64,000 bases of DNA from positions 62,001-126,000 of the forward strand of contig NW_019775869.1 in the NCBI RefSeq assembly GCF_001039355.2, in the 5' to 3' direction. This document shows positions 29,201-44,000 of this stretch, one piece after another. The notes beneath the pieces are model-generated. The model saw only the letters and a list, made by a program, of their open reading frames with translations. It had not been told where the DNA came from and made no database searches. The translations under genes were made by a program, and so were the position numbers. Every line of letters begins with the position of its first letter. Positions within the stretch are counted from its first letter, which is position 1. This DNA is from Lingula anatina. Taxonomy: Eukaryota; Brachiopoda; Lingulata; Lingulida; Lingulidae.

Positions 29201-32200
29201 ACATGTGAAATGAAATACAGACTTTTATTCAAAAAATAAATGAAACAAAATTAATGTTTGGTCAGAAACTGAGTTAACATTCTTCAATCACTTTCATGCT
29301 ACATTATGTCTACGCACATGGTGCTTTCCGAAAGAAGTAATTTAGACAAATTCTCAACCCTCCCTCATTTTACAAATAGTTTAAACTGATTGATAAGTTC
29401 AATAGCATAGACAATGTTGGAATAATTGAACTCGATTGTTTAAATCCAATGGAGACCTCTGAAATCCCCTTTCGATTCTCATCATCAAAATATTCAACTC
29501 GCACCCATTACTTCATTATGACATAAAAAAAGGAAAATGTGCACAGACACCAGCTCTAGCACAATAGCTTTACACTAAATGTGTTATCCACAGAAGAAGG
29601 AATCTTGGCAGGTTATAGAATGCTTCACAAAAAATTCTCAACTCATTTCAGTCTTTTTTTTTACAATTACAGATAGCTCAATAAGGCTGCCCATTAAGTA
29701 TTCCCAATACAAAAGAATGAACCAGTTATGAAAAATTAAGCCGAAGTTTTTTCCCGATTGTTTGCTTTGGATTCACAGCCAATCATCAGTTATCAAAATA
29801 ATGCTTTCAAAGGAAGCAAAAAGTACCACAAAATGCATCAGTATTCAAGCCTTTTCATTAACTTTACTAACACTGAACAAATCTGTAAATATACAGAGAC
29901 CATACAAACACTCTGGTTACTGTTAAATTATTGTAAATGTTTATAATTTTCTCATTTTTTTGACAAAAACAGCGCTGACATCGGTCTACTACATAACAGG
30001 GGCAGATTATGTAAGAATTAATGTCTTTATAAAATGCTCTCCTACAGCTTCATATCCCATCATGTGGGTTATTTGATCTGACATATTCACTGATGGCTTG
30101 TCATTTTCCCAGTAGAATGTATGGGATGCTCCATTAATTAGTAAGTCACAATATGGGCACTTCGTGCAAGATGGATATGCAAACGCCCTTTTCGATACAG
30201 AAGCACTTTATATGTTTTTTTCTCATTGTGATGCAACTCGAGATTAAGTAGGGTTTTGTGCTGTTCAACTGTAACTTAAAAAAATATTAAAGTACAAAAA
30301 TATTATGTAAGTTAGACTGCATTTTCATCGATACACTCAAAGCCAAACTAAGCTGATAAATGCATTACTGCCTCATCATGCATGAACTGCCACAAATGAA
30401 AATGAAACAAAGAAAATGTATATCCAATATGAAATATTCAGTTATTTTTGGAGAATCCAATGATCTCATTGCCAAACTGTTACCCCAAATGCCTGTATCA
30501 TGCATCCTCAATAGGGCAGGGAAAAGTTTGCAATTCAATAATGTGCGATATACCTCTGAAGTTTTTTTTTCTTTTTATCATGTGGGGGCTTTAATTGACT
30601 TTTTTCCTGATGGTGATGCTCTAAATGAATCATCCAAAGAGTTTTTCCAGTGGAAAAAGTTTTCACAGGATAACAAACTTGGTAGTTCATGGGAACATGA
30701 AAATTTAACAATTGCTAATAGTATGTGCAGTCCTTAGGGTATAACAGCAATGTCTGATTCTACATTTAGTCAGATATGGACAGAATAAAATCCTTATATT
30801 ATATATCTTTGCTGTCAATTTAAAAGAAAAAAAACATTTTTGCTATTAAACATTTTCTTGGATATTTCTGTATGTGGTGATGTCGTCTATATTATCATTA
30901 CTGTTAATTAATAACACCTATTAATCTAAATTCATTTCCAGACCATCTTCAAACTGGACGATTAAAAAAAGCATTTGATAAGTTTATTTACAGCTTCTGA
31001 GAAAATTGTCAGAATGGCTGATATTGAGGAATCATGTCAATATATTCAGTGCATATGGGAAGATATTGCTACAAGTGCAAATAATCAACTAGGATCAAAA
31101 ACTGCAATAAGCCTATTTGGACAAGTTGAAATAATGTACGGCTTATGCTTTTACCTGACAGGGATTGGTTGCACTTTATTCTGAGCAGATATCATCAGAA
31201 TCAGAGGGGTGTGATACAAGTCAGAGCACTCCTAATATGTATTTCATATCTTCCAGATATACCTTTCACTACATCACTATGTATACCACTTTGTGAACAG
31301 TGTTTATGGATCATACCACAATAAAGTCAAATTACAGAAAAAGTCTTAGAAAGCAACAAAGCAGCACCTGTATTTCATAGCATCATTAATGAAAACTGAT
31401 TTGAAATAAGAAGACCAATTAAGACAGAATAAGGGTGGACATCACGAACAGAAGGAAGAGAAAACAGAAAGGAAAGCACGTAAAATATCACAAGTCAAAC
31501 AGCAGATGGAATGATGAGCAGATACAAAGTTCTGGAGGAATAATGAACATGTATATAACAAGCACACAAAGGTACATATTACACTAGCTAACTATGTCTA
31601 TAAACAAAATAACATCACTACTAAAGATATACTGATAACAATTACTTTTATATGAAAAGACAGTCTAGATAGCTATCAAAACAAATTAACAACAAGAAAT
31701 TTATGAAATAAATAACAATACATTGTACCTACCCTGCCAGTACAATAAAACAATCCAGGCGATTCCAGGTGTCAGCCAAATACGTCATTTTTCCAAAGAA
31801 GCCCATGGCAATAATTTTGATGACCATCTCCACAGCAAAGAATGCAAAGATGAAATGGTCGAATCCCTCCAAGACTTTACATCTGGTTGTGTCGCAATTC
31901 CCGTCCACGCAGGGCTGGTACATCCCCAGGGTGACACAATTCAGTAAGATCACCATCATACTGGTTCTCTCGAACCAAGTGCATTGGAGTTAAGGAAAAA
32001 GTTTTTGAAATATCATTCTGAAAATATATTTGTTATAATAAACTATAAAGCTAGTTCTTTTACGCTAAAGCAGTAACAATTTTAGGTGAGCAGAAGGATG
32101 CTATCATCACACTGATCGATCCAAGATAGCAACAAGGCAGAAACATTATAAAAATTCATCTGAATAACCATTTGGTCAACAAAACCTGTTTCATGCATAA

Positions 32201-35200
32201 AAAAAGACATCTAGGTGCACTTTCTCTTCACTTTTCTCTTATATTTCTTAGTCTAAATACATGAAATAATAATAATGATACTTTTTACCTATTAAATATC
32301 CCCAATAATTAACCTTATATAAAAAACAGGTTGCCAATGACTTAAAATTAATTGTAATGGAAAACGGTTCATTTTTGTTTGAATTCAAAATATGCAAAGT
32401 GTAGCCACTGATCCCCTGTTTAGTTTTTACCAATATTGGTTTCTTAACAGCAAAAAGTGTGCTCATGAGTAATTAAACAAATATACTATAACTTTGGCTT
32501 TTATGATCAAAGTGGCACAACAAAAATGCTGGCAAGTGCCTGGACCTGTCAATCTATTGCATTTTACTTAATCACTTAGTATTCATGAGAAAGATCGATG
32601 ACACTAATTGAAATCTGTATAGCAACAGTGCTCCCCGTGTTCTTGCTTGCCATTTCCTAAGTGACTGTATATTGTAAGATGTACAATTTGGCATTCTATG
32701 CTTTCTTGCACCGATTGTGTGAATTCCCAGAGCTGGAAAATAGAAATCAATTTCAATTTCTAACATATGAATCAATGCTGCAATCTGAAGTAAGCCCTGG
32801 TAAGGATTAAGACTTGATTTTACGTACAACTATCCCATATTTCACAGAATTCAGCACATTGTGTCCCTTGTCCTAATACTAATTCTAATAGGAATTTCTC
32901 CCAATCTGAAAACCATGCCAAGAAGTAAATTGATCAACTGGGAAAATGTTTGTTTCTCATCAATAGGAATTAACTTTAAAACCTATATCTAGACACATCA
33001 ACCATGGCAAAAGGCTTAAAAGTGAAAAAAAAGTCTAAGTATTCCCCGAAGTACAATAGACAACTCTACTGGCTCAATTGCATTATCAGAACAGACTATC
33101 ACAGTTGCCATGAACCACTGGGAACCTTTCACATGTCTGGATGGAGTTGTTAAGGCCAAGGCAATTCCTAATGTTTACTTTCATTGGAAAAAGGATAAGT
33201 GCATGTAAGAACCCGCAAAGCTAAATTTGTTCTTGCTTATCAATGTATTAAATAACAGTCAGTTAAACAATGACCATAGGAAAAGGGGGAGGGGAGAGAA
33301 GAGAAGGGGGCAGCACCATAACTGCCAGCAGGAAATTAATAAAGGTTCCAATATGCAGCATGCCGTGAACAATTGCAATGATCTATGTCAGCGCTGTCTA
33401 CCTGAAATTCTCATAAAATCAATTTCCTGCTCACACATGAAATGATCAGCAAGTGAATAAAATATAATAACAGAAGGTTATCCCTCTTTCTCTAGGTCAC
33501 CTTCATGTATCTACAAAGGCATGCAGTAAATTATAAAAGCATGTAATTTCCAGATTACTCAAAGAATTTTATATATAAAGATTATATGCATAAATACGTT
33601 GTGAGAAATGGATCCATTTTGACCATTTACACCCCCCCTCCCCAATGCATTTTACTGCTTTAAATAATAGATTTTGATTGACTTATGTTAAATCAGACTA
33701 TAACAAGAACAAAACTGAGCTAGATTAATCCCCCAACAAAAAAACTGGCACTGACTAAAAAAAAAAAAAATAATAAAAATTCAGCAAAATATTACAGATA
33801 TTGCTTATCTTATAGGATAGTTTGATTTTCATAATGACAAAGCTTACTGGTTATTAGAGGAGTCTCATATATAAATGATGAAAGCTACCCTCCTTACAAA
33901 CGAAGAAGAAAAAATAAAACCATTTATTGATAGTTTATGTATATATTCAATTCATAATGTAGAGAGATAAGGTGAAGTTTGAAGATGTACTGTTATGAAT
34001 GGCAAGGACATAAAAATGCCCACAACAGCGTAATTATTTTTAGTTGCGCCATTGAGCATGCCTCAGAACTATTGCTAATGCCACGCGTACATTCCTGCAG
34101 GTACTAGACATTCCTACAGAGCCAAACTAGCTACAGGATGGATCTTCAAACACTCCCAGAAATACTATATACTTGGCAATCTATACACCTTTACTATATT
34201 GAGCTGTGGGCATCCTGTAATTTTTTTTCTTAGTATACAGACGATGAAATAAAGTGGATTGCATGATGCTTCAACTAAAAGGGTTCCTATACAACACTTT
34301 CTTTGTCTTAAATTTTCATATTCCCCATAAAAACAGCATTAAAATTACTACCCTCTGGTCAAAAATTGTAGTTAATGTAAGGTTTAAATTCTAGAAAAAT
34401 ATGTTAATGACAACTTTCAAAAACAGAATTACAAAGGTTATTACTTTTAACTTAGGATTTTGATGGCATGATAGGGTTAAAATCCTGCTAACTACTCCTT
34501 TAAGTGCCTTTCTTGTACTTGCAGTTAAACTGGTGTCGCTGACAATCTTTATATAGAAAGATTCATTCATTTTCTGCATATGAATAAGGTAAAATAGTTT
34601 TTCCCAATTTTTAAAATAATAAGACTTTTTCTCCAAATCTTCTTTCAATCACTAGCAAGTTTTCTAGATGAATGACCAGCACAGTGTGACCATTGTACAA
34701 ATCTGGTCCTCAGGAATGCTCCTTTAAAATTGAGGAAGCTACAACTGTGATCTCCCCTTAATTAATGGCAATCAGGGCACAGTGACCTATCCAATGTTTC
34801 CAGATCAACATCATTATTGGAAACGTATACACCATCTCAATCAACAGATACACTCCTGCTACATCTGTTTCTTGTACTGTCCTAAGATCAAAGACCCAAA
34901 GAAGGATGTGCTGAAGGTAGCTCTCTGCAGTTAACAAGTTTGTAAGTAAATTCAACATCAGTATCATCAAGTAATGAGTTTTTGTATATATGCACCGGGT
35001 ACAACAATATTTAGCCTTTAATTCAAGGAGAATCTTGGGAGTGACCTGGTTTGCTCCTCTGTTTTACATCTAAGCTGAATACATGGATTATAAGTCATGA
35101 ATACCTGCAACTAGAGACTAATTAGGGTGGGAGTTCAGTCAATCATTCCCATTTCTGTGTACAAGTCAAACTGGCAGGAGGCAAACACTTTCCAATGCAA

Positions 35201-36071
35201 ATGGTAAAAGTATAACACCTTCAGATAGTCAGTGAACACATACAGCCTGTTCCTGCATGGGATATTCCTCACTGGTATCTGATGGCTGATAACAAATGGA
35301 GAAATTAGACCCTTTTCAAATCTAGCTAAAAATTTAACTGGACTTGTCAGCTTTGAGAGGTTGTAAAATGCAATCATGCGACATGCATATATAATCAGCT
35401 GTAGTTTTCTTCAGCATCACTTGTATTTTCCTGGTAATTCAAATTATTTAACTTGAAATATATTTTCTTTATTCAAGTGGATAAAAGATGGCAGCAGACA
35501 ATTACAGGATTAAGCAGTCTACCTTTAATGTAAGGTCCACCATATTTGATCCTTGGATCAGTTGATACTTGGATATTCTATTCTGAATGCCCACATAACC
35601 CTATGGCTAGATTTAAGTCCTTGAGGGCATTTCCAGAGATTTAGATAGATCTTACTAGATCGATCTAACTCCCTGGGGGTTCACGCTAAATTACAGTCAG
35701 CCGACCACGCATGGAAGTTAATTACCCCCATACAGCTTGTAGTAGGCAGGACAGACATTTAAGCCGGATTATCTGACAGTAATCTAGTGAGACTCTCCAC
35801 CGGGATAGATCGATCTAAAATCTATGGGAATGCGCCCTTTGTTTAGTTTTGGGAAATTGAGGGAGGTCCACTAACTTTGACCATGTGAACACAATGTCAG
35901 ATTTATTCTGCAAAAGAGCAAGTTTGTAACAGCCTTTCGCAGTTATGTGAAAATAAAAAGGCAATAGGTTAACTATTATAGTTTATAGCCACCAGCCCAA
36001 TCTTGACAGATCAGGCATGAAATAATTACTTGATTTCCACTTGGAATTTGCTCCAGAATTTGATCCCAAAG

Positions 36072-36108
<37 letters not shown>

Positions 36109-39100
36109 ACTACCATGGACTCAAAGTTTGCAATCATAGGGGCCATTCAGAATAGATGATCTAAGTACTTACTGATCCGCCGACTAAATATGGCTGACCA
36201 CACTTCAAAAACGATGCCGCCGATTCCTGATTTTCTCTCCGCCTCCACCTGCGCCATTAAATGGATTTAATCTATAGGCTCCGGAGTTTAATTGCTAGGC
36301 CTCTGCAACAACGACGAGTGTGGAGGCGGGTGAACCATCATGAAATAAGTGTTATCGCTTTTGAAGTGGGGTCGCCATATTTAGTCGGCGGATCAGTTAG
36401 TACTTGGATCATCTATTCTGAATGGCCCAATAAACTTTGTTTTTCTATGTAAAAAGAATATCTTTAAAGTACAAAGTACTAAATTAGTTAATTTAAGATA
36501 ATGATTGATAAAGATTGTTTACAACTGTAAACCTCAGCAAGTCTCCTTCGTTTATGAACACAAAAGAATTCCTATGAGATATATATCCACAGCTGGATAA
36601 CAGCAACAAGTAAAAAGATGTGTATTTATTTTCCACAACATAAAAAACAACCTGTTTATCAAAAATGAACTTTAATGCACAGTAATTTATCATACATTTG
36701 AAAATGAAATCATTTCCCCGTTTATTTGATTGACGTCAGTGGGAAGGATTGACATTTTACAGAATAAAGAAAGAGGCAACATAAATGTATAGTTTATTGA
36801 GCATGGTAATTTGAGAAAAAAGGCATATAGAATGTCAGTCTCCCTTTCTGTACACATTTTTTCAATCTAATGGATAATGTCAGGAAACTTTTATCAATCA
36901 CAGCCATTTGTTACATAATGCAAACTAAAATAAGAAAATATCAAATATCAAACATCCATAATAATTACTAGTAATCAAAATAACCCAAAGGTCACTTCCA
37001 TGAAATACCAAGGTAATCATATCATTATCAAGTTTTTTTAAACATCTCCCTCAGCTAATTGGATGCATGAGATTGTCAAACTAGAGGATCACAGTGGCAA
37101 TACCACCTCCAGGTATTCAAGCCTATAACCAACTACCAGACTCGGCACCGAATGATCCCGAATTCATCGGCAGATTGGACCACACTACCCGTTTTCAAGG
37201 TGTGCATCAGTATGCATTTCATAGTATTATAACCTGGAACAAATTTTGAACTGAGATGCACTACTTTCCAACCCCGCTGAGAATCATCACTATCACATTG
37301 TGTACTAGGCAAGAGCGGTGTTGTGCCCAATACTTCAAAGCGCGTACTGACACACACCTTGAAAACGGATAATGTGGTCCGATCTACTGGTGAATTCAGG
37401 ATCATTTGGTGCCAAGTCTGGTAGTTGGGTAGGCCTGGTATTTTAAAGCCAACGAGATTAAGCTCTTTTAAGTTAAATGGTAGCTTTGGATGTATCTGTT
37501 TTGGTTGTGGCGAAATAATGACTGGTAAATATGTGAAGTGCATGTCATGGTGAAAAGTGAGTCAAAGGTAAAATTAAAGTCACAATAATATTGTCAATAT
37601 ATGATTTGCCATTTAAGTTCAATGGTAACTGTGGGTGTCTCTCTGCTACTTTGGTAGATATAAAAGCTGGAAAATGTGCTAAATGCAGCTCATAGTGAAA
37701 AAATAGGTCAAAGGTCAAATCCAAGGTCACAGTAAGATTGCAAATATATGACTTCCTATTCAAATTCAAGATGAACTATGATTGCATCCCTGCCAGTTTA
37801 GTAGATATAAGGGTTGAAAATATTGCAAAGTGCAGTTCATGTTAAAAGTAGGTCAAGGGTCAAATTAAGGTAACAGTAAGGGTGCTTTCCCAGAGATTTA
37901 GATTGATCTTAAGATTAAGATTTAGATCGACCTAACTCCCTGGGGGTTCACGCTAAATTGCAGTCAGCCGAGCGGGCACCACAGTTAATTACCCCCTTAC
38001 AGCTTTTAGTAGCAGGACAGACGCTTAAGCCGGCCAAGCTGACAGTAATCTAGTGAGACTCCCTACAGGGATAGATCGATCTAAAAATCTATGGAAATGG
38101 GGTGTAAGATTGCAAATATAGGACTTTCTATTCCTACACTTTGTCCCTCTAATCTAACTGCGGATGGGCAAAGGGAAAAGCTTGATCATTAATACACAAA
38201 AGAAAATTGAGATGAGGATGCAAACTATTATGCGATGACATCTTCAAAACAACAACAGTGTTCTTATCTTTTAAAAATTGAAAAATAAAATAATTCAAAT
38301 TTTCTTTTGAATTCTATTTCTTTCAAAGGAAAACAATACTACAGAAATGTAGAATCAAATCATTTATATCCTTGAATTACATGTCATCCTCAGCTTCCCC
38401 TAAGATTAACTGTGCAGGACTAGGATTCTCAAATGCAAACACCAAGTCCAAGAAACCTCCAAACCCATCAATCATGATTCATAAATCATTCAAAAATTAA
38501 TCAACTAAAGCTAATTAAATGACACCTGGCTGCTGTGCAAAGTATACTTGAACACCCGCAAAGAAAGGCAATTGTTGTGACATCCTCCTGACCAGGTGAA
38601 TCTGCCATGCAAGCGTAGGCAGAGGTACATCAACTATTCAACCTAACCTATTGATTTCCAAGTTTTTCTTACCGATCATGATAAAAATGCTGCAACTATT
38701 CAGGCTTTTTATTGAGATAATTTATCTTTACTTGAATCCCCTGCCTCAAGGGATTCTTCAGGCAAGCCATCTTTGATTAGAAAAGTGGAAACGAATAAAA
38801 ATTGCATATTTACTGTTTTATAAGAGAAGTTATCTCCCATGGGCATTTGGGAAAAGAATCTGTGTCAAATGTATACAGGCAATTTATGCTTATAATTCTC
38901 AAGCTGTTAAGCAAATACGTAGACTAAGTACTAGACTAAAAATACATAAAGCTGCTGCAAACAGCAGATCATCAGCCTTGAGCTTAAAATGAAAATCTAG
39001 GCTGATATCATCGAATAAAAGTTTAATAAATACATTTTCATACAACTAGACAAGTTGAAAATGTATGGAAAGAAGGCATCAATTCAATATAATGAACAAG

Positions 39101-39996
39101 AAGCTACAGATCAACAAAAAGTACAAAAAAAAATTAATCACAAACAGCAAGAAGCGCATATTCAAAGAAGACATATCTTCAAACAAGCAATAAATAATGA
39201 ATTTAGACAAACCTTGTAACTCAATTAAAACATCTCATGTAATGAATATTTACAAAAGCAACTGAATCAAAGCGACTGTGACTTGAATGCATCCATGTAT
39301 CATGACACAGTCTTATATTGCTCAGAATTGTTTAAATCCTATCTCCATATTGAAAATCAAATAAAACCACAATAACAAAGTACAAATAGTACATCTTAAA
39401 GTCAAATATATGCGTAACATGCCTGCCATCTGAATAAATACCTATAACACAAATTTGTCTACCCAATGCAAATGGCACATTTATCAGTCTTGGTCCCTAT
39501 GCACTAAATCAGGAATATAGCTCTAGACGTTGTCAATTTATCACTGACCACCTTATTTAATGATGTCTGGGAATATTCTTTATTCATCAATCTGAGCATG
39601 TCATCTTAAACTCGAATACAATCTCCATTTTTCCCAATTTCTAACAGTCTTCTTGCATTGAGGTCCTGATTGCTGAAGAAATAAATGGGTATTTTCCCAG
39701 AAACAAATCCTTCTGCCATCTCTTCTATAAAAGCTATGATGTGAAGAAACCACTCATGCAGACGGATAATAGTATAGATCATTGCATTAGCAGAAATAAT
39801 TATCTAACCTATTATTCTTACTCCTGCAGAACTTAAAAACCCTACTTTCTAGCAGAAAATGGAGAAAATACGGTAGAAATTTTATTATGTATTATTCAAT
39901 AATGTATTTTAGGAGGGATAGGCAGAAATATGGCTAATACACAATCTTTTATTGGTAAAAACTACATTTTTCATTCTCTCCAATACAAGAATGACC

Positions 39997-40056
<60 letters not shown>

Positions 40057-40965
40057 CTGAAAAATATACCTGCAGCTGGCTGTTTGTTTAGATACGCCCT
40101 TATCACAGTTACAACAAAAACAGGGAACATAAATCACAATCGTAGTGGCTAACTGCTGTGAAAAACAACTGCCATCTTAGATCACAAGACAGACAGATAA
40201 ATCAATACATTGGATAAGAGAACAAATTAACTAAAGCTGATATCTAACATGCTACAACCCTCATTGTACGGAGCAAAAGATACCAAGGAGAATGTACTTT
40301 AGAGTGTGGATCAAATATGGCAACCCACTGAAAAGCTTGCTGCATAATTCCTGATAAGACACTGAATAGATTCTCAGTGGGATTACGCAACAAGCATTGG
40401 GGGGGGGGGGGGCATATTTGATCCATGGATCTGTTAGTCTGTTGTTCTGAATGTGCTCTTAGACATCTGCTATGTTCTTATGCTGCTGGTAGTCTGTGTA
40501 AAGGACATGGGTACGTATCGGGATTAACTTTTGTGTCAAATAAGATTTCTCCTAAAATTTCCTAAATTGTGTCTCTTATCTAATAGATTGTGAAAAAAAT
40601 TGTTTGGAAACTTGTACAGATATCTTCATAATGATTTATTTATTCATGAATGATAACATACAATACTATATTTATCAGTAATTATGATCTTATTCACTGA
40701 GAAGGATGAACAGATTCTATCCCTTAGGGATGAATGTATTTTCCATTACCTGACAGCTCTTAAAATGGGATCAGCTGAATTCCAGGCTTTAAATTAGAAA
40801 AGAAACCTTCCTATTTACGGTTGGCATTTAATTTCATAGCTTTAAGCATTATCTTTCATTTTCTCAAATGCTTCTCAGTTGATGGCATAAAAAATATATC
40901 AAAAGAATTAATTTAGACAGTGAAAATTGCTATGGTCAGCTTTTGTGGCAAAAAATTGACTTGAA

Positions 40966-41009
<44 letters not shown>

Positions 41010-44000
41010 AGTTTTGTAAAGAGACCAAAAAGGAGGGACATTGGACACAACAAAACAATCCATATATCTTAAGGGAATAGGGGTCAACACCCAACAATGA
41101 CCACCAAATATATATATATATATCTTAAGAGCCCTTTAGCTGTCTATGTCCATTATATGCCAGGATTATACTAGTGGATACCAAATGGTCAGCAAGTACT
41201 GTCATATATCATCCTGGCTGTTGACAATGTCCTAACACAGAGCCATATTTCAACTGACTAGCAAACATTAACATTTCCATGTACAAGTCACTGACAAGTT
41301 CAGATCAGCAGGTCCACCCAGATGACTAGACAAAGGCCACATCTTAAAAGAAGAGACATTAAGTTTAAGGACATGAAAGGCAGAACACTTGACTGGATGA
41401 GGAAACACTTCATACAATCATTTTAAAAAAGACATATTCCACAGCAGGAGTTGATTATTTTACCATTCCAAGCCATTTATCTTATAAAATAAAAACGTCC
41501 ATACATGCCAGTATGAAGAGTGTGTGGGTTCACAGAGAGACAGAGAGACAGAGAGACAATATAGATATAAGTTTGAAGTTTTTTTCACTTTGTGTGGCAA
41601 ATTCTAGTTAACGTTTTTCAAAAAAAAAAAAAAAAAAGTCATATGAATCTGCTCACAATATCATGAATCCCATGATCTAAATTACAATTATTAAGGTCAA
41701 AGTGTATACTTCATATATATCTACCTGATGTCATCAAAAAACAAGAAATGGTCAGGTAAAGACCTAGATAGTGGACCACATCAAAATAAACAACATTCAT
41801 ACTTAACAAATGGCAAACCGTTATCGTTTTCTTCATATAAAAATAAGCTAAAAATGCACCTGACCCATGCTGTGCAAAAAAGGGAAATAGGTATAAAAAT
41901 TAAGCTGTGGGTATCTGACTGTAAAGAATCAAGTGATGAATCACGCCATGTTTACAAGGCTACATCAAACTGAAGTAGACCTAAAATTTTGGTTAAATCA
42001 ATTTTCAAGCTTAATTTCTGTCTCCCAATTTTTATTTATGATCGATATAAAAACATGTTTAGCAAACAAAAGCAATTGGGTCTGTAGGCAGGGGGGTCCA
42101 AGGAAAATTCTTTTTTTTTTCTTTTTTTTTTCGGAAAAGGCCCACTCTTGTATCAAAAATCTAATCTAGATTCTATGCCATCTCATTCTCAAGTTAGGTC
42201 AACAAAAGGGATTACAAGGTTTACCTCTTCAAAAAAAAAAACACCTTGAAATTTTGACAACAGGCCTGCAGGTGATGCCATACAGCTATTTCTCATCTCA
42301 GCTGGTCCTGTTGTATACAACTGTATATTCTATAAAGATAGCTGCAGGCAAACTGGTGCTCAGATTCTATCATACATTACGAGGTGACAGCATCTTTCTG
42401 ATATAAATACAAAAAAAATTGATTCTAGCTTTAAAATTCAAATTATGCCTGTATGCCAAGGATGCTCTTTGAGAACAAGATGGAGAACATTTTTAATGTT
42501 TATATCAGAGCACTTATCCCCTTCTGACTCTTGAGTGCAGCCAATGGATACTGTTGGTTCAGGCTGGTTTACATACTTCTGAAGTTGCCAATTCTTAAGC
42601 ACATGGTCCATTAACTCAAGATATCAACATTTTTCTACAACAATTATTCTCCCTGGTCTATGTTATTTCCAACTCTAAAATTTTGTCATCAAAACAGATC
42701 AAAATATGATCAAGCATACGGGCCAAAACCAATAGATTATACAAACCAGCAGTTTTTCCTATAATCTTGCAGACATTTATCATTCTAAGGTTAGGTCTAA
42801 TGTGTCAATTATACATGCTATTCCAATGTCAAATCAACAATGGCTGCCTAGTGTGAGGACCACACTAGGAAATTTATCATCCATTAAAAAACTATTAACT
42901 GTTTTAGAAGGCAGTTTTACACAATAACGAAAACAGAATTCTAAAAAAAAAAGCAAATCGAAAGCGAGATAATATCAATAAGCAGAATAAATTGTTTTGC
43001 CAAGTTAGTGATGAGTATACCATAAAAGGTGCCCTATGGATTGCAGCAGACCATCAGCTTCAGACTTGAAGTACACCTGAGCAGTTATCATATACATCTT
43101 GCAAGCAAAGAAATTTCAATCTTGTCAAGATAAGATTGTGATTTCCATCTCACCTAGGCAGATTTATAATCTGCCTAGATTTCAAACTTGTCTGCTACAT
43201 ATATATTACAGTGCTTATCAGATTTGCATCTTTGTAGATCCATACTAAAGATCGTTGTTACATCATTTTGATATTCTATGAATATTTTACCCATGACATA
43301 AAACTTCATACATTATAAACAGTGCTGACTCAGGTTTGTTGTTTTGTTTTCATTCATGGACAAGCAGCATATTGTCTGGTTTCTTTCTAAATCATCAATT
43401 CCAAAGGATGTACATATAGATGTAAGTTTACAAACTGACTGTCCTATCCTTTTAACTTCTTCCTATGCTGTAGACAGTTTCAAACAAGTTCATAATACAG
43501 CACAAATAATATGGTACTTTTAATACCAGTATAAAGAAAATTATTAACCCACAGTCTTTAGAAACATTACTTATCCACATCTCAACATAAATGTGTATCT
43601 ACCAACTCACTTGCCAATATTGGCTGTTAATGCAACTAATTGTTAGTATCAAAATCATTAGATTGTGAAAGCAGAGTTCCCATTAACAGCCCCTCGAACA
43701 CGCATCTTTTGTTTTCAGGGCGGCTTAAAGATCTGTGCAAACAGCGCGTTTACCTGAGACAATGCGTGTCACATAGAACAAGGAGGAAAATTGCAACCTT
43801 AATATCGCACGCAGTGATCAATATTTCTGAGGACAAAAATCAATAGTGAGAATATTATCACCTTTACATAAGATTTCTCATTCCATATCGCAGGTCTGGA
43901 AATTAACTTTTACTCTGTAAGACTGTTTGACATCAAAAGAAAAATTTTAAATTTTTTTATGACTCCACCCCAGTAGCTACACAAAATGGCTGATTTCATG

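Noticed and set aside
30360-30737. 125-codon + strand open frame in Cav3 intron 2
   Set aside because: No homology was recognised and there are no neighbouring exons; chance is the simpler reading.
31978-32018. A longer exon 2 using the AG acceptor at about 32018
   Set aside because: It meets an in-frame TAA, which is part of the U12 branch site, and loses the Cav3 alignment.
37133-37543. 136-codon minus-strand open frame
   Set aside because: It reads through the foldback 37127-37429 and into the tandem repeat; each arm is translated in opposite sense and no protein family is recognisable.
39909-40152. Open frames with long Tyr-Ile repeats on both strands
   Set aside because: They are translations of the (AT)n microsatellite at 39999-40054.
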